Positions 10,622 through 22,283 of a stretch of 64,000 nt of DNA are shown one piece after another. The DNA lies in the NCBI RefSeq assembly GCF_029887875.1, contig NZ_JARXRM010000032.1, positions 132,842 through 196,841 of the forward strand, written 5' to 3'. The number at the start of each line of letters is the position of its first letter. The first letter of the stretch is position 1. Below the pieces are notes generated by a model. The model made no database searches. It saw only the letters and a list, made by a program, of their open reading frames with translations, and had not been told where the DNA came from. The position numbers and the translations under genes are program-made. The DNA comes from Luteimonas endophytica (lineage in GTDB: Bacteria; Pseudomonadota; Gammaproteobacteria; Xanthomonadales; Xanthomonadaceae).

Positions 10622-11374
10622 ATGCGCCGCAGGATCGTTGCCGGGAACTGGAAGCTGAACGGAGATCGCGGCTCGGCCGCGAAGCTGCTCGACGCGATCT
10701 CCGCAGCCCCTGCGCCGGCCGGCGTGGAGCGGGTGGTGCTGCCGCCGCTGCCCTATCTGGCGGAGCTGGCCGGGCGCTACGGCGGGGCCGGGCTCGCGTT
10801 CGGCGCGCAGGACGTGAGCGAACACGCCGGCGGTGCCCATACCGGCGAGGCCGCGGCGGCGATGCTGGCCGAGGTCGGCGCCCGCTACACCCTGGTCGGG
10901 CACTCCGAGCGGCGCCAGTTCCATGGCGAGGACAACGGGCTGGTGGCGCGCAAGTTCGCCGCCGCCCGGGCCAGCGGGCTGGTGCCGATCCTGTGCCTGG
11001 GCGAGACCCTGGAGGAGCGCGAGGCGGGCAGCACCGAGGCGGTGATCGCGGCGCAGCTGGCGGCGGTATTCGAAGCGAGCGGGGCGCAGGCGCTGGAACG
11101 GGCGGTACTCGCCTACGAGCCGGTCTGGGCGATCGGCACCGGCCGGACCGCGACCCCGGAGCAGGCCCAGGCGGTCCATGCCTTCCTCCGTGGCGAGGCG
11201 GCCCGGCGCGATGCTACAATCGCCGGCTTGCTGCCGATCCTGTACGGCGGCAGTTGCAAGCCAGACAATGCTCCCGCGCTGTTCTCGCAGCCGGACGTGG
11301 ATGGCGGGCTGATCGGCGGGGCCTCCCTGGTCGCCGCCGATTTCCTCGCCATCATCGCCGCTGCGGCGCCCTGA
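10622..11374 (+). CDS. tpiA: Triosephosphate isomerase TpiA
   Basis: Interconverts dihydroxyacetone phosphate and glyceraldehyde-3-phosphate in glycolysis and gluconeogenesis. 250 residues, a (beta/alpha)8 barrel with 'AGNWKLNG' (substrate lysine), 'VGHSERR' (catalytic His) and '[12 protein letters not shown]' (catalytic Glu), and '[11 protein letters not shown]' as the phosphate loop. The next gene, secG, starts 15 bases after the stop, a pairing common in gamma-proteobacteria. A TACAAT sequence inside the gene (11215-11220) could serve as an internal promoter for secG. Confidence 0.97.
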   Translation: MRRRIVAGNWKLNGDRGSAAKLLDAISAAPAPAGVERVVLPPLPYLAELAGRYGGAGLAFGAQDVSEHAGGAHTGEAAAAMLAEVGARYTLVGHSERRQFHGEDNGLVARKFAAARASGLVPILCLGETLEEREAGSTEAVIAAQLAAVFEASGAQALERAVLAYEPVWAIGTGRTATPEQAQAVHAFLRGEAARRDATIAGLLPILYGGSCKPDNAPALFSQPDVDGGLIGGASLVAADFLAIIAAAAP

Positions 11375-11389
11375 TACGGATCCGGTCCG

Positions 11390-11851
11390 ATGCTGTTGCT
11401 CGTCCTCAACGTCCTGTTCGTCCTGATCGCGATCTCGATGGTCGCGCTGATCCTCATGCAGCGCGGCTCCGGCGCGGCCGCCGGCTCGGGATTCGGCGGC
11501 GGCGCCTCGGCGACGGTGTTCGGCGCGCGCGGCTCCTCGAACTTCCTTTCCAAGGCCACCAAGTGGCTGGCGATCGCGTTCTTCGCGATCACGCTCTTCA
11601 TGGCCTGGCACGCGACCCGCCAGGCCGCGCCGGCCGAAGTGCAGCAGGACCTCGGGGTGATGTCGGTGCCCCAGGCGCCGGCGGGCGAGGGTGCCGCTTC
11701 GGTGCCCGCCGCGCCGCAGCAGCAGGACGATGCCGCAGTGCCTGCCGCGCCCCCCGCCGCCGGGGAGCAGGCCGTGCCCGCCGCGCCGCCGGCGACCCAG
11801 GACAGCGCGCAGCCGCCGGCGGCGGATCCTGCTCCGCAGGAAGATCCATAG
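11390..11851 (+). CDS. secG: Preprotein translocase subunit SecG
   Basis: Small accessory subunit of the SecYEG translocon in the inner membrane. 153 residues: two membrane segments (about 1-22 and 62-80) around the conserved loop 'LMQRGSGAAAGSGFGGGASATVFGA' region (residues 23-48), then a long Ala/Pro/Gln-rich tail of about 65 residues with no recognisable domain. E. coli SecG is 110 residues, so the tail is an extension; such tails are typical of xanthomonads. It follows tpiA closely and ends 49 bases before tRNA-Leu. Confidence 0.94.
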   Translation: MLLLVLNVLFVLIAISMVALILMQRGSGAAAGSGFGGGASATVFGARGSSNFLSKATKWLAIAFFAITLFMAWHATRQAAPAEVQQDLGVMSVPQAPAGEGAASVPAAPQQQDDAAVPAAPPAAGEQAVPAAPPATQDSAQPPAADPAPQEDP

Positions 11852-11855
11852 CGCT

Positions 11856-11861
11856 TACAAT
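11856..11861 (+). promoter_or_regulatory. -10 box (TACAAT) for tRNA-Leu
   Basis: TACAAT starts five bases after the secG stop and about 40 bases before the mature tRNA-Leu 5' end, a good position for the tRNA promoter. The -35 region is poor (around 11833). Confidence 0.5.
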
Positions 11862-11900
11862 GCGCGCTCGATCGCCGGATCGCACGGCGATCCCGAACAG

Positions 11901-11985
11901 GCCCAGGTGGCGGAATTGGTAGACGCACTACCTTGAGGTGGTAGCGACGAGAGTCGTAGGGGTTCGAGTCCCCTCTTGGGCACCA
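11901..11985 (+). tRNA. tRNA-Leu (anticodon GAG)
   Basis: 85-nt tRNA with encoded CCA. The acceptor stem GCCCAGG pairs with CTTGGGC (one G-U), the T-arm is GGGGTTCGAGTCCCC, and a long variable arm marks a type II tRNA. The anticodon stem CTACC/GGTAG holds the loop TTGAGGT with anticodon GAG at 11935-11937, which reads CUC and CUU leucine codons. It lies between secG and the nuo operon, as in related gamma-proteobacteria. Confidence 0.97.
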
Positions 11986-12020
11986 TATCCAGCGCGCGGC
12001 ATACGCTGCGCGTCGCCGAG

Positions 12021-12050
12021 AACCCCGCCGCGCGGGGTTTTCCTTTTTTG
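12021..12050 (+). terminator. Intrinsic terminator after tRNA-Leu
   Basis: AACCCCGC, loop CGC, GCGGGGTT is a perfect 8-bp stem followed directly by TTCCTTTTTT. It closes the tpiA-secG-tRNA-Leu unit before the nuo promoter. Confidence 0.9.
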
Positions 12051-12120
12051 GCGGTGTTCGCGCGACGCGTCACGGCCCCTTCACGGGTGACCGCGGATGC
12101 CGCGCGTCGCCGCGGAATCG

Positions 12121-12150
12121 TTTACTCGCGAGTTTACGAACCGCTACAAT
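12121..12150 (+). promoter_or_regulatory. Putative sigma-70 promoter for the nuo operon
   Basis: TTTACT (12121-12126), an 18-base spacer and TACAAT (12145-12150) make a plausible sigma-70 promoter just downstream of the tRNA-Leu terminator. GTTTAC occurs twice, 12 bases apart (12120 and 12132), a possible regulator site. The leader to nuoA would be about 170 bases. In that leader (12157-12326) I see no gene. Confidence 0.6.
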
Positions 12151-12326
12151 TCACCGGTTCGTGCGCGGGGCAGGAATGCCGTGGAGCGCACCGGCACCAG
12201 GGAAGGTGCAAGCCGTGCGGGCCGGTGGCAATGGCCCGCGCATCCTTCGTGTCGCGGCACGCCGCGACCGGCGCTTTGGCGTCGAGCAATGGCCGCCCGG
12301 GCGGCAAGTAGCCGAGAGAACAACGC

Positions 12327-12683
12327 GTGCTGGCCGAATACCTGCCCACCCTGCTGTTCCTGATCGTTGCCACCGGCATCGGCATCGCCCTGCTGATCGT
12401 CGGCAACCTGCTCGGGCCGAAGCGCCCGTCGGCCGAGAAGCTGGCTCCCTACGAGTGCGGTTTCGCCGCGTTCGAGGACGCGCGCATGCAGTTCGATGTG
12501 CGCTATTACCTGATCGCCATCCAGTTCATCATCTTCGACCTGGAGATCATCTTCATCGTGCCCTGGGCCACCGTGTTCCGCGATCTGGGCGTGGTCGGCC
12601 TGGTGGAGATGGGCATCTTCGCCGGCATGCTGCTGCTCGGCTTCATCTACGTGTGGAAGAAGGGAGCGCTGGAATGGGAATGA
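12327..12683 (+). CDS. nuoA: NADH-quinone oxidoreductase subunit A
   Basis: Membrane subunit of respiratory complex I, at the junction with the quinone-binding arm. 118 residues with three membrane segments and the conserved cysteine loop '[16 protein letters not shown]'. The start is GTG at 12327, giving '(M)[22 protein letters not shown]', with GAGAGAA about ten bases upstream. It is the first gene of a complete nuoA-N operon. Confidence 0.95.
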   Translation: MLAEYLPTLLFLIVATGIGIALLIVGNLLGPKRPSAEKLAPYECGFAAFEDARMQFDVRYYLIAIQFIIFDLEIIFIVPWATVFRDLGVVGLVEMGIFAGMLLLGFIYVWKKGALEWE

Positions 12684-12729
12684 TGCCGGCATCCGCAGTG
12701 CGGCCGCCGTGCCGCGGGGGCCATCGCCG

Positions 12730-13310
<581 letters not shown>

Positions 13311-13314
<4 letters not shown>

Positions 13315-14072
13315 ACGGCACGGTGATGGAGTTCGCCGAGCGCCTGCGCGCACGCTTCGACGGCGCGGAAGTGTCGGTGGCCGCGCCGCGCGGCGAGGTC
13401 GGCATCGTATTCGAGGCGGGCGCCTGGCACGACGGCTGCCTGGTCCTGCGCGACGAGTTCGGCTTCGAGCAGCTGATCGACGTCTGCGGGGTCGACCACC
13501 TGAGCTACGGCAGCGACGAATGGGACACCGAGGTCTCCTCGGAGGGCTTCAGCCGGGGCGTCGAGGGGCGCGGCCCCGGACGGTTCGGCTTCGGCCAGAC
13601 CACCAGCCGGCAGCTGCAGCAGCCCGACGGCGAGGGCGCGATCCCGATGCCGGCACGCCGTTTCGCCGCGGTGGCGCAGCTGCTCTCGGTGCGGCACAAC
13701 CAGCGGTTGCGCGTGACCTGCTACGCGCCCGACGACGCGCTGCCGATCGTCGACTCGCTGACCGGCATCTGGCCGGTGGCCAACTGGTTCGAGCGCGAGG
13801 CCTTCGACCTGTTCGGCATCGTCTTCGCCGGTCACCCCGATCTGCGGCGGATCCTCACCGACTACGGGTTCGTCGGCCACCCGTTCCGCAAGGACTTCCC
13901 GTTGATCGGCAACGTCGAAGTCCGCTACGACGCGGAGCGCAAGCGGGTGATCTACGAGCCGGTGACCTCGGTCGAGCCGCGCGTGGGCGTGCCGCGGGTG
14001 ATCCGCGACGACGCCCGCTACGCCACCGCCGCCGGCGAGCAGATGGCGCGCAGGACGGAGGATGCGAAGTGA
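13311..14072 (+). CDS. nuoC: NADH-quinone oxidoreductase subunit C
   Basis: Peripheral-arm 30-kDa subunit of complex I. 253 residues, a stand-alone NuoC rather than a NuoCD fusion. Hallmark '[34 protein letters not shown]' region (about residues 155-188) and '[12 protein letters not shown]' are present. Starts in the ATGA overlap with nuoB and ends in a GTGA overlap with nuoD. Confidence 0.96.
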
Positions 14073-15379
14073 GCGTTCCGCTCGACCAGCCGCTCCAGGC
14101 CGGCGCCGGCAACGCCGCGCTGCTGCGCCAGGAGATCCGCAACTACACCATGAACTTCGGGCCGCAGCATCCGGCCGCGCACGGCGTGCTTCGCCTGATC
14201 CTCGAGATGGACGGCGAGACCGTGGTGCGCGCCGATCCGCACGTCGGCCTGCTCCATCGCGGCACCGAGAAACTCGCAGAGTCCAAGCCGTTCAACCAGT
14301 CGATCGGCTACATGGACCGGCTCGATTACGTCTCGATGATGTGCAACGAGCACGCCTACGTGCGCGCCATCGAGACCCTGATGGGAATCGAGGCGCCCGA
14401 GCGCGCGCAGTGGATCCGCACCCTGTTCGACGAGGTCACCCGGATCCTCAACCACCTGATGTGGCTGGGTTCCAACGCGCTCGACCTGGGCGCGATGGCG
14501 GTGTTCCTGTACGCGTTCCGGGAACGCGAGGAGCTGATGGACGTCTACGAGGCGGTCAGCGGCGCGCGCATGCACGCGACCTACTATCGCCCCGGCGGTG
14601 TCTACCGCGATCTCCCCGACCGCATGTCGCGCTACCGCGAGTCGCCGTGGCGCAAGGGCGAGAAGCTCAAGCGCTTCAACGCCTGGCGCGAAGGTTCCAT
14701 GCTCGACTACCTGGAGGCGTTCGCAAAGGACTTCCCGGCGCGCATCGACGAGTACGAGACCCTGCTCACCGACAACCGGATCTGGAAGCAGCGTACCGTC
14801 GGCATCGGCGTGATCCCGCCGGAGAAGGCACTGGCCTGGGGCATGACCGGGCCGATGCTGCGCGGCTCCGGGGTGGCCTGGGACCTGCGCAAGAAGCAGC
14901 CGTACGCGAAGTACGCCGAGGTCGATTTCGACATCCCGGTGGGGGTCGAGGGCGATTGCTACGACCGCTATCTGGTGCGCGTGGCCGAGATGCGCCAGTC
15001 GGTGCGCATCATCGAGCAATGCGTGGCCTGGCTGAAGGCCAACCCCGGCCCGGTGATGATCGACAACTACAAGGTGTCGCCCCCCTCCCGCGAGGAGATG
15101 AAGGACGACATGGAAGCGCTGATCCACCACTTCAAGCTGTTCACCGAGGGTTATTGCGTGCCGGCGGGCGAGACCTACCAGGCGGTCGAGGCGCCGAAGG
15201 GGGAGTTCGGCTGCTACCTGGTGTCCGACGGCGCCAACAAGCCGTTCCGGGTGCACCTGCGCGCTCCCGGCTTCGCCCACCTCTCGTCGATGGACGCGGT
15301 GGTGAAGGGGCACATGCTGGCCGACGTGGTGGCGATGATCGGCACCTACGACATCGTGTTCGGCGAAATCGACAGGTAG
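14069..15379 (+). CDS. nuoD: NADH-quinone oxidoreductase subunit D
   Basis: 49-kDa subunit of complex I that lines the quinone pocket. 436 residues. It shows '[15 protein letters not shown]', '[13 protein letters not shown]' and '[15 protein letters not shown]', with the C-terminal arginine-rich block and 'VFGEIDR' at the end. The GTG start overlaps the nuoC stop (GTGA), indicating translational coupling. Confidence 0.97.
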   Translation: MSVPLDQPLQAGAGNAALLRQEIRNYTMNFGPQHPAAHGVLRLILEMDGETVVRADPHVGLLHRGTEKLAESKPFNQSIGYMDRLDYVSMMCNEHAYVRAIETLMGIEAPERAQWIRTLFDEVTRILNHLMWLGSNALDLGAMAVFLYAFREREELMDVYEAVSGARMHATYYRPGGVYRDLPDRMSRYRESPWRKGEKLKRFNAWREGSMLDYLEAFAKDFPARIDEYETLLTDNRIWKQRTVGIGVIPPEKALAWGMTGPMLRGSGVAWDLRKKQPYAKYAEVDFDIPVGVEGDCYDRYLVRVAEMRQSVRIIEQCVAWLKANPGPVMIDNYKVSPPSREEMKDDMEALIHHFKLFTEGYCVPAGETYQAVEAPKGEFGCYLVSDGANKPFRVHLRAPGFAHLSSMDAVVKGHMLADVVAMIGTYDIVFGEIDR

Positions 15380-15383
15380 GGCG

Positions 15384-15911
15384 ATGAGAGCGACCGGAAA
15401 CTTCGAGAATGCCCGCAACGTCGACCCGATGGTCGCGCTCAGCGAGCACACGCGCGCGCATATCGACCATTGGCTGGGCAAGTTCCCGCCGGACCGCAAG
15501 CGCTCGGCGGTGCTGCAGGGGCTGCACGCTGCGCAGGAACAGAACGGCGGCTGGCTCACCGACGAGCTTATCGCCGCGGTGGCCAAGTACCTCGGCCTGC
15601 CGCCGGTGTGGGCCTACGAGGTGGCGACGTTCTATTCGATGTTCGAGACCCGCGAGGTGGGCCGCAACAACGTCGCCTTCTGCACCAACATCAGCTGCTG
15701 GTTGAACGGCGCGGAGGACCTGGTCGCGCACGCGGAGAAGAAGCTCGGCTGCAGGCTGGGCGAGTCGACCGCCGACGGGCGCGTCTACCTCAAGCGCGAA
15801 GAAGAATGCGTGGCCGCCTGCTGCGGTGCGCCCGTGGTCGTGATCAATGGCCATTACCACGAGAAGCTCACCGCCGAGAAGGTGGACGAGCTGCTCGACG
15901 GACTGAAGTGA
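15384..15911 (+). CDS. nuoE: NADH-quinone oxidoreductase subunit E
   Basis: 24-kDa thioredoxin-fold subunit of the NADH dehydrogenase module, binding the [2Fe-2S] cluster N1a. 175 residues. The four cluster cysteines lie in '[11 protein letters not shown]' and '[12 protein letters not shown]'. The ATG at 15384 is four bases after the nuoD stop. Confidence 0.96.
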   Translation: MRATGNFENARNVDPMVALSEHTRAHIDHWLGKFPPDRKRSAVLQGLHAAQEQNGGWLTDELIAAVAKYLGLPPVWAYEVATFYSMFETREVGRNNVAFCTNISCWLNGAEDLVAHAEKKLGCRLGESTADGRVYLKREEECVAACCGAPVVVINGHYHEKLTAEKVDELLDGLK

Positions 15912-15925
15912 GGCGACCCGAGACC

Positions 15926-17296
15926 ATGGCGCACCACACTCCCCATCCATCGCCGGGTTACGGCCCCGTCGGCCCCGCGCCGAAGGATCACCAGGCGGTC
16001 TACACGACGCTGCACTTCGACAAGCCGTGGTCGTACGAGAACTACCTCAAGACCGGCGGCTACAGCGCGCTGCGGAGGATCCTCGAGCAGAAGATCGCGC
16101 CGGCGGACGTGATCGAGATGGTCAAGCAGTCCGGCCTGCGCGGCCGCGGCGGCGCGGGCTTCCCGACCGGGCTGAAGTGGAGCTTCATGCCCAAGGATTC
16201 GGGCATGCAGAAGTACATCCTCTGCAACTCCGACGAGTCCGAGCCCGGCACCGCCAAGGACCGCGACATCCTGCGCTACAACCCGCACGCGGTGATCGAG
16301 GGCATGGCGATCGCCTGCTATGCCACCGGAGCCAGCGTCGGCTACAACTACCTGCGCGGCGAGTTCCACCACGAACCCTTCGAGCACCTCGAGGAGGCCA
16401 CCGCCGAGGCCTATGCCAACGGCTGGCTGGGCAAGAACGTCCTCGGCAGCGGCATCGACATCGACATCCACAACGCCCTCGGCGCCGGCGCCTACATCTG
16501 CGGGGAGGAAACCGCGCTGATGGAGTCGCTGGAGGGCAAGAAGGGCCAGCCGCGCTACAAGCCGCCGTTCCCGGCCAACTTCGGCCTGTACGGCAAGCCC
16601 ACGACCATCAACAACACCGAGACCTTCGCCTCGGTGCCGGCGATCGTGCGCAACGGCGCGGAGTGGTTCCTCAACCTGGGCAAGCCCAACAACGGCGGGC
16701 CCAAGATCTTCTCGGTCTCGGGCCACGTGGCGCGTCCGGGCAACTACGAGATCCGCCTCGGCACGCCGTTTTCCGAGCTGCTTGAGATGGCCGGCGGCAT
16801 GCGCGCCGGGCGCACCATCAAGGGGGTGATCCCCGGTGGCTCGTCGATGCCGGTATTGCCCGGCCAGACCATGCTGGGCCTGACCATGGACTACGACAGC
16901 ATCCAGAAGGCGGGCTCCGGGCTCGGCTCGGGAGCCGTCATCGTGATGGACGACACCACCTGCATGGTGCGCGCCTGCCAGCGCATCGCGCGCTTCTACT
17001 ACGCCGAGAGCTGCGGGCAGTGCACCCCATGCCGCGAGGGCACCGGTTGGATGTACCGCATGCTCACCCGCATCGTCGACGGCCAGGCCACCACGGACGA
17101 CCTGTACATGCTCCGGGCCGCCGCCGGCCAGATCGAGGGGCACACCATCTGCGCGTTCGGCGAGGCCGCGGCGTGGCCGGTGCAGGGGTTCCTGCGCCAC
17201 TACTGGGACGAGTTCGAGTACGCCGTCGTCAACCGCCGCTTCCTGGTCGACGACCAGCGCGACGGCACGGTGGCGCCGAAGGCGGTGGCTGCATGA
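15926..17296 (+). CDS. nuoF: NADH-quinone oxidoreductase subunit F
   Basis: 51-kDa subunit that binds NADH, FMN and the [4Fe-4S] cluster N3, the entry point of electrons in complex I. 456 residues. FMN/NADH-binding glycine loops '[13 protein letters not shown]' and '[13 protein letters not shown]', cluster cysteines in '[15 protein letters not shown]' and a later '[13 protein letters not shown]'. A short His/Pro/Gly-rich N-terminal lead is present. The ATG overlaps nothing upstream; the stop overlaps nuoG (ATGA). Confidence 0.97.
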   Translation: MAHHTPHPSPGYGPVGPAPKDHQAVYTTLHFDKPWSYENYLKTGGYSALRRILEQKIAPADVIEMVKQSGLRGRGGAGFPTGLKWSFMPKDSGMQKYILCNSDESEPGTAKDRDILRYNPHAVIEGMAIACYATGASVGYNYLRGEFHHEPFEHLEEATAEAYANGWLGKNVLGSGIDIDIHNALGAGAYICGEETALMESLEGKKGQPRYKPPFPANFGLYGKPTTINNTETFASVPAIVRNGAEWFLNLGKPNNGGPKIFSVSGHVARPGNYEIRLGTPFSELLEMAGGMRAGRTIKGVIPGGSSMPVLPGQTMLGLTMDYDSIQKAGSGLGSGAVIVMDDTTCMVRACQRIARFYYAESCGQCTPCREGTGWMYRMLTRIVDGQATTDDLYMLRAAAGQIEGHTICAFGEAAAWPVQGFLRHYWDEFEYAVVNRRFLVDDQRDGTVAPKAVAA

Positions 17297-19599
17297 GCGC
17301 GCAGCCGGTCAATCCGAAGCTGCCGCCGGATCACGTCACCGTCTTCATCGACGGGGTCGAGCTGGCCGCGCCCAAGGGCTCGATGATCATCCAGGCGGCC
17401 GACCGCGCCGGGATCGCGATCCCGCGGTTCTGCTACCACGACAAGCTGGCGATCGCTGCGAACTGCCGCATGTGTCTGGTCGAAGTGGAGAAGATGCCGA
17501 AGCCGGCGCCGGCCTGCGCCACGCCGGTGATGGACGGCATGAAGGTCAGCACCCGCAGCGACAAGGCGCTGAAGTCGCAGCGCAACGTGATGGAGTTCCT
17601 GCTGATCAACCACCCGCTCGACTGTCCGATCTGCGACCAGGGCGGCGAGTGCGAACTGCAGGACCTGTCGCTCGGCTACGGGCGCTCGGTCAGCCGTTTC
17701 GCCGAGCGCAAGCGCGTGGTCGCCGACGAGGACATGGGTCCGCTGGTCGCCACCGAGATGACCCGCTGCATCCAGTGCACCCGCTGCATCCGCTTCACCG
17801 CGGAAATCGCCGGCACCTACGAGCTGGGCGGGATGCAGCGCGGCGAGAACCTGCAGATCGGCACCTACGACGGCAAGCCGCTGACCACGGAGCTGTCCGG
17901 CAACGTCATCGACGTCTGCCCGGTGGGCGCGCTGACCAACAAGGTGTTCCGCTTCCGCGCCCGGCCGTGGGAGCTGATCGCCAAGGAGTCTCTGGGCTAT
18001 CACGACGCGCTGGGCAGCAACCTGTTCCTGCACGTGCGCCGCGGCGAGGTGCTGCGGGCGGTGCCGCGCGACAACGAAGCGGTCAACGAATGCTGGCTGT
18101 CCGACCGCGACCGCTATTCGCACCAGGGCCTGGCGGCCGCCGACCGCGCGGTGCGGCCGCTGTTGCGCGAGGGCGGCGAGTGGCGCGAGGCCGGTTGGGA
18201 CGAGGCGCTCGAGCGCGCCGCGCGGATCCTGCGCGACAACCCCGCCGACGACCTCGGCGTGCTGGTCCACCCGGGCACCTCGGACGAGGAGGGCGCCCTG
18301 CTGGCGCGCCTGGCCGAGGGCCTGGGCACCGGCAACCTCGACCACCGCATCGCCCAGTCCGACCTTTCCGACGGCGCCGCCGCCGAACCATTCGCGATGC
18401 CGGTCGCGGACATCGCCCGCGCCGACGTGGTGGTGATCGTAGGCAGCAACCTGCGCCACGAGGTGCCGCTGCTGCACCAGCGCGTGCGCCAGGCCTGGCG
18501 CAAGGGCGCGCGGGTGCACGTGGTCAACCCGGTCGATTTCGAGTTCACCTTCGACCTGGCCGGCTGCCATGTCCTGGCACCCTCGCGGATCGCCGAGGCG
18601 CTGGCCGGGGAGGCGCTGGCCGCGGCGCTCGGTGGCGCCGAGCGCGCGGTGGTGCTGGTCGGCGCGGTCGCCGAGTGCGGCCCGCACGCCGCGGCCATCC
18701 GCGCCGCTGCGGCCGGGCTCGCCCGTCGCCACGGGGCGGCGCTATGCCGCATCCCGCAGGGCGCCAACGCCGTCGGGCTCGCGCGCCAGGGCGTGCTGCC
18801 GGCCTCGCGCGACGCTGCCGCGATGCTCGCCGAGCCGCGTTCGGCGTACCTGCTCTACGGCATCGAGCCGGGACTGGATTTCGCCGGCCAGGCGGCTGCG
18901 CTGAAGGCCCTGGGTGGCGCCGAGGTGGTGGCGTTCAGCCATTTCGCCTGCGAATCGACACGCGCGGTGGCCGACGTGATCCTGCCGATCGGCGCGCTGC
19001 CGGAAGTCGACGCCACCATGACCAACCTCGAGGGCCGGGTGCAGCGCAGCGTGGCCGCCGGCCGGCTGCCGGGCGACGCGCGCGCCGGCTGGCGGGTACT
19101 GCGCGCGCTCGGCGGGCAGCTGCAGCTGCCGGGTTTCGAATTCACCGAGCTGGCGCAGCTGCGTGCCGCGATGACGCCACGGGACCACGGGGTACCGGGG
19201 CGCGCCGCGAGCCCTGACACGGTTGCGAGCGACGAGAGCCGCGACCCCGCGTCGGCCGACGCGCGTGGCGATTTTGAGCGCGCCGACGGGGAGGCATCGA
19301 GCGGCCTCGAGCTGGCGGTCGCCCCGGCCCTCTACCGCAGCGACGCGGTCGTGCGCCGCGCGGCGGCGCTGCAGGCGCATCCGCTGACGCTCGGGCCGCG
19401 CATCGCGCTGCACCCGCAGGACGCGGCCGACATCGGCGTGGCCGAGGAGGGTATGGCCAAGGTGTCCAACGCCGCCGGGGTGGCGACCCTGCAGGTCACG
19501 GTCAGCGACCGGGTGGCGCGCGGCGCCGCCTGGGCCGAGAGCGGCTATGGCCCCACCGCGGCGCTGGGCGCCGGCCTGGTGAAGGTGGTGGCGGCATGA
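17293..19599 (+). CDS. nuoG: NADH-quinone oxidoreductase subunit G
   Basis: 75-kDa iron-sulfur subunit of complex I. 768 residues: an N-terminal [2Fe-2S] ferredoxin domain ('[10 protein letters not shown]'), a His-Cys-rich [4Fe-4S] region ('[18 protein letters not shown]'), the '[11 protein letters not shown]' cluster, then a degenerate molybdopterin-oxidoreductase-like domain. Near residues 630-675 a stretch rich in Ala, Asp, Ser and Arg looks like a low-complexity insertion before the last domain. It overlaps both neighbours by ATGA. Confidence 0.96.
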   Translation: MSAQPVNPKLPPDHVTVFIDGVELAAPKGSMIIQAADRAGIAIPRFCYHDKLAIAANCRMCLVEVEKMPKPAPACATPVMDGMKVSTRSDKALKSQRNVMEFLLINHPLDCPICDQGGECELQDLSLGYGRSVSRFAERKRVVADEDMGPLVATEMTRCIQCTRCIRFTAEIAGTYELGGMQRGENLQIGTYDGKPLTTELSGNVIDVCPVGALTNKVFRFRARPWELIAKESLGYHDALGSNLFLHVRRGEVLRAVPRDNEAVNECWLSDRDRYSHQGLAAADRAVRPLLREGGEWREAGWDEALERAARILRDNPADDLGVLVHPGTSDEEGALLARLAEGLGTGNLDHRIAQSDLSDGAAAEPFAMPVADIARADVVVIVGSNLRHEVPLLHQRVRQAWRKGARVHVVNPVDFEFTFDLAGCHVLAPSRIAEALAGEALAAALGGAERAVVLVGAVAECGPHAAAIRAAAAGLARRHGAALCRIPQGANAVGLARQGVLPASRDAAAMLAEPRSAYLLYGIEPGLDFAGQAAALKALGGAEVVAFSHFACESTRAVADVILPIGALPEVDATMTNLEGRVQRSVAAGRLPGDARAGWRVLRALGGQLQLPGFEFTELAQLRAAMTPRDHGVPGRAASPDTVASDESRDPASADARGDFERADGEASSGLELAVAPALYRSDAVVRRAAALQAHPLTLGPRIALHPQDAADIGVAEEGMAKVSNAAGVATLQVTVSDRVARGAAWAESGYGPTAALGAGLVKVVAA

Positions 19600-20675
19600 G
19601 CACCGCGGAACTGCTGACCCAGCTGACCGGGCCGCTGCAGGAATGGCTGCATGGGCTCGGCCCGCTCGGCACGCTCGTCTGGATCGTGCTGAAGATCCTC
19701 GCGATCGCCGTCCCGGTGATCCTGGCGGTGGCGTTCTACGTGGTCTGGGAGCGCAAGCTGATCGGCTGGATGCACGTGCGCCACGGGCCGATGTACGTCG
19801 GCATGGGCGTGTTCCAGGCGTTCGCCGACGTGTTCAAGCTGCTGTTCAAGGAAGTCATCCAGCCGACCAAGGCGCAGCGCTCGCTGTACCTGCTGGCGCC
19901 GCTGATCACCCTGGCTCCGGCGTTCGCCGCCTGGGCGGTGGTGCCGTTCGATGCGCAGTTGGTGCTCTCCAACGCCAACGCCGGGCTGCTGTATCTGCTG
20001 GCGATGACCTCGCTGGGCGTGTACGGGATCATCCTGGCCGGCTGGGCCTCCAACTCCAAGTACGCGTTTCTCGGCGCGATGCGCTCGGCCGCGCAGGTGG
20101 TGAGCTACGAGATCGCGATGGGCTTCGCCCTGGTCGGCGTACTGATCGCCGCGGGCAGCCTCAACCTGAGCGACATCGTGATGGCGCAGGCCGGCGACTC
20201 GGGCTTCCTGAGCTGGTTCTGGCTGCCGCTGCTGCCGCTGTTCGTGGTGTATTTCGTATCCGGCGTGGCCGAGACCAACCGTGCGCCGTTCGACGTTGTC
20301 GAGGGCGAGTCGGAGATCGTGGCCGGGCACATGGTGGAGTACTCGGGGTCGGCGTTCGCGCTGTTCTTCCTGGCCGAGTACGCCAACATGATCCTGATCA
20401 GCTTCCTGGCGGCGATCTTCTTCATGGGCGGCTGGCTGTCGCCGTTCCACGGCTGGGGCATCCCGCTGCTGTCGGTCGACGGCTGGTGGTGGCTGTTCGC
20501 GAAGGTGTTCTTCTTCGCCAGCTTCTACGTCTGGTTCCGCGCTTCGTTCCCGCGCTACCGCTACGACCAGATCATGCGCCTGGGCTGGAAGGTGTTCATT
20601 CCGATCAGCATCTTCTGGATCTGCGTGGTCGCGCTGATGGCCTACTATGGCGTGCTCGAAGGAGTACAGCGATGA
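19596..20675 (+). CDS. nuoH: NADH-quinone oxidoreductase subunit H
   Basis: Membrane subunit forming the quinone chamber and the start of the proton path. 359 residues with about eight membrane segments, the conserved acidic loop '[20 protein letters not shown]', and '[15 protein letters not shown]'. It starts in the ATGA overlap with nuoG and ends in an ATGA overlap with nuoI. Confidence 0.97.
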   Translation: MSTAELLTQLTGPLQEWLHGLGPLGTLVWIVLKILAIAVPVILAVAFYVVWERKLIGWMHVRHGPMYVGMGVFQAFADVFKLLFKEVIQPTKAQRSLYLLAPLITLAPAFAAWAVVPFDAQLVLSNANAGLLYLLAMTSLGVYGIILAGWASNSKYAFLGAMRSAAQVVSYEIAMGFALVGVLIAAGSLNLSDIVMAQAGDSGFLSWFWLPLLPLFVVYFVSGVAETNRAPFDVVEGESEIVAGHMVEYSGSAFALFFLAEYANMILISFLAAIFFMGGWLSPFHGWGIPLLSVDGWWWLFAKVFFFASFYVWFRASFPRYRYDQIMRLGWKVFIPISIFWICVVALMAYYGVLEGVQR

Positions 20676-21160
20676 GCCGCGTCTACAACTGGTTCCGCAG
20701 CCTGCTGCTGCTCGAACTGATCGGCGGCCTGTGGCTGACGTTCAAGTACCTGTGGCGTCCGAAGTACACGCTGATGTACCCGATGGAAAAGACGCCGCAG
20801 TCGCCCCGCTTCCGCGGCCTGCATGCGCTGCGCCGCTATCCCAACGGCGAGGAGCGCTGCATCGCCTGCAAGCTGTGCGAGGCGGTGTGCCCGGCGCTGG
20901 CGATCACCATCGATTCGGAGCAGCGCGCCGACGGCACCCGCCGCACCACGCGCTACGACATCGACCTGTTCAAGTGCATCTACTGCGGGTTCTGCGAGGA
21001 ATCCTGCCCGGTGGACTCGATCGTCGAGACCCACGTGCACGAATACCACTTCGAGAACCGCGGCGAGAACATCGTCAACAAGTCGCAGCTGCTGGCCATC
21101 GGCGACCGCCTCGAGGCGGAGATCGCCGAACGTCGTGCCGCCGACGCCGCCTACAGGTAA
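20672..21160 (+). CDS. nuoI: NADH-quinone oxidoreductase subunit I
   Basis: Ferredoxin-like subunit carrying clusters N6a and N6b. 162 residues with the two [4Fe-4S] motifs '[12 protein letters not shown]' and '[12 protein letters not shown]'. An N-terminal amphipathic/hydrophobic stretch ('[19 protein letters not shown]') packs on the membrane arm. It starts in the nuoH stop (ATGA). Confidence 0.97.
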   Translation: MSRVYNWFRSLLLLELIGGLWLTFKYLWRPKYTLMYPMEKTPQSPRFRGLHALRRYPNGEERCIACKLCEAVCPALAITIDSEQRADGTRRTTRYDIDLFKCIYCGFCEESCPVDSIVETHVHEYHFENRGENIVNKSQLLAIGDRLEAEIAERRAADAAYR

Positions 21161-21163
21161 GCC

Positions 21164-21820
21164 ATGGAATTCACTCTGCTCGCCTTCCTGGTCTTCGCCG
21201 CGGTCACCGTGGTCTCCGCGGTCGCGGTGATCAGCGTGCGCAATCCGGTGCACGCGGCGCTGTTCCTGGTGCTGACGTTCTTCACCGTGGCCTGCACCTG
21301 GATCCTCGCCGGCGCCGAGTTCCTCGGCGTGGCGCTGATCCTGGTCTACGTGGGCGCGGTGATGGTGCTGTTCCTGTTCGTGGTGATGATGCTGGACATC
21401 GACGTGGCGCCGCTGCGGGAAGGCTATGTGCGCTATCTGCCGGTCGGACTGCTGGTGGCGGGGGTGATGCTGGCCGAGATGCTGACCCTGATCGGCATCC
21501 GCTCGCGCACGGCGCCGTTCGGGCCCGATGTGGCCGAGGCGGCGGGCCTCTCCAACACGGCCTGGGTGGCCCATCGCCTGTTCACGGATTACCTGCTGCC
21601 GTTCGAGGTCGCGGCGCTGATCCTCACCGTGGCGGTGATCGCCGCGGTGATGCTCGCGCTTCGCCGCCGCGAGGGCACCAAGCACCAGAGCCCGGGCGCG
21701 CAGTCGGCGGTGCGGGCCGCGGATCGCTTCCGCCTGGTGAAGATGGCCTCGGAGCCGCCGCGGAGCACCCAGGCGCCGCCGCCCGACGGCCAGGCGCCGG
21801 AAGGGGAGGGCAAGGCATGA
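21164..21820 (+). CDS. nuoJ: NADH-quinone oxidoreductase subunit J
   Basis: Antiporter-proximal membrane subunit of complex I. 218 residues with five membrane segments and the conserved '[21 protein letters not shown]' region (residues about 47-67). After the last membrane segment it carries an unusual hydrophilic, Pro-rich tail of about 50 residues. It starts three bases after nuoI and overlaps nuoK by four bases. Confidence 0.95.
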   Translation: MEFTLLAFLVFAAVTVVSAVAVISVRNPVHAALFLVLTFFTVACTWILAGAEFLGVALILVYVGAVMVLFLFVVMMLDIDVAPLREGYVRYLPVGLLVAGVMLAEMLTLIGIRSRTAPFGPDVAEAAGLSNTAWVAHRLFTDYLLPFEVAALILTVAVIAAVMLALRRREGTKHQSPGAQSAVRAADRFRLVKMASEPPRSTQAPPPDGQAPEGEGKA

Positions 21821-22140
21821 ATTTCTTCGGCGAGGGCCTGGCCCTGGGCCACTACCTGGCGCTCGGCGCCGCGCTGTTCTGCATCAGCGTGGCCGGCATT
21901 TTCCTCAACCGAAAGAACGTGATCGTGCTGCTGATGTCGATCGAGCTGATGCTGCTCGCGGTCAACGTCAACTTCATCGCCTTCTCGCGTCATTTCGGCG
22001 ACGCCACCGGCCAGGTGTTCGTGTTCTTCATCCTGACCGTGGCCGCCGCAGAAGCGGCGATCGGCCTGGCGATCCTGGTCACGCTGTTCCGCAACCGCGG
22101 CACGATCAACGTAGGCGACATCGACTCGCTGAAGGGGTGA
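21817..22140 (+). CDS. nuoK: NADH-quinone oxidoreductase subunit K
   Basis: Small three-helix membrane subunit with the proton-path glutamates. 107 residues; '[19 protein letters not shown]' holds the key Glu, and '[12 protein letters not shown]' the second. About six residues longer at the N-terminus than the usual 101. It starts in the nuoJ stop (ATGA). Confidence 0.96.
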   Translation: MNFFGEGLALGHYLALGAALFCISVAGIFLNRKNVIVLLMSIELMLLAVNVNFIAFSRHFGDATGQVFVFFILTVAAAEAAIGLAILVTLFRNRGTINVGDIDSLKG

Positions 22141-22177
22141 GCGAAGGCGCTTGCGAGCCACTGGCTCGCGCCTTCGC
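22141..22177 (+). repeat. Palindromic hairpin between nuoK and nuoL
   Basis: GCGAAGGCGC (22141-22150) and GCGCCTTCGC (22168-22177) are perfect inverted repeats that enclose a second one, GAGCCA-C-TGGCTC. The element begins on the base after the nuoK stop and fills part of the only long gap (143 bp) inside the nuo operon. No U-tract follows, so it looks like a REP-type element or an mRNA-stability hairpin, not a terminator. Confidence 0.75.
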
Positions 22178-22283
22178 GAACGACCGGCCACGGATGGCCG
22201 GGCCGGGCGCCCCGGAGCAGATGCAGTACCGCCATGGATGGCTGCAGTGACAACGGCGCCGCTTCTGGATAACCAAAAAAACG

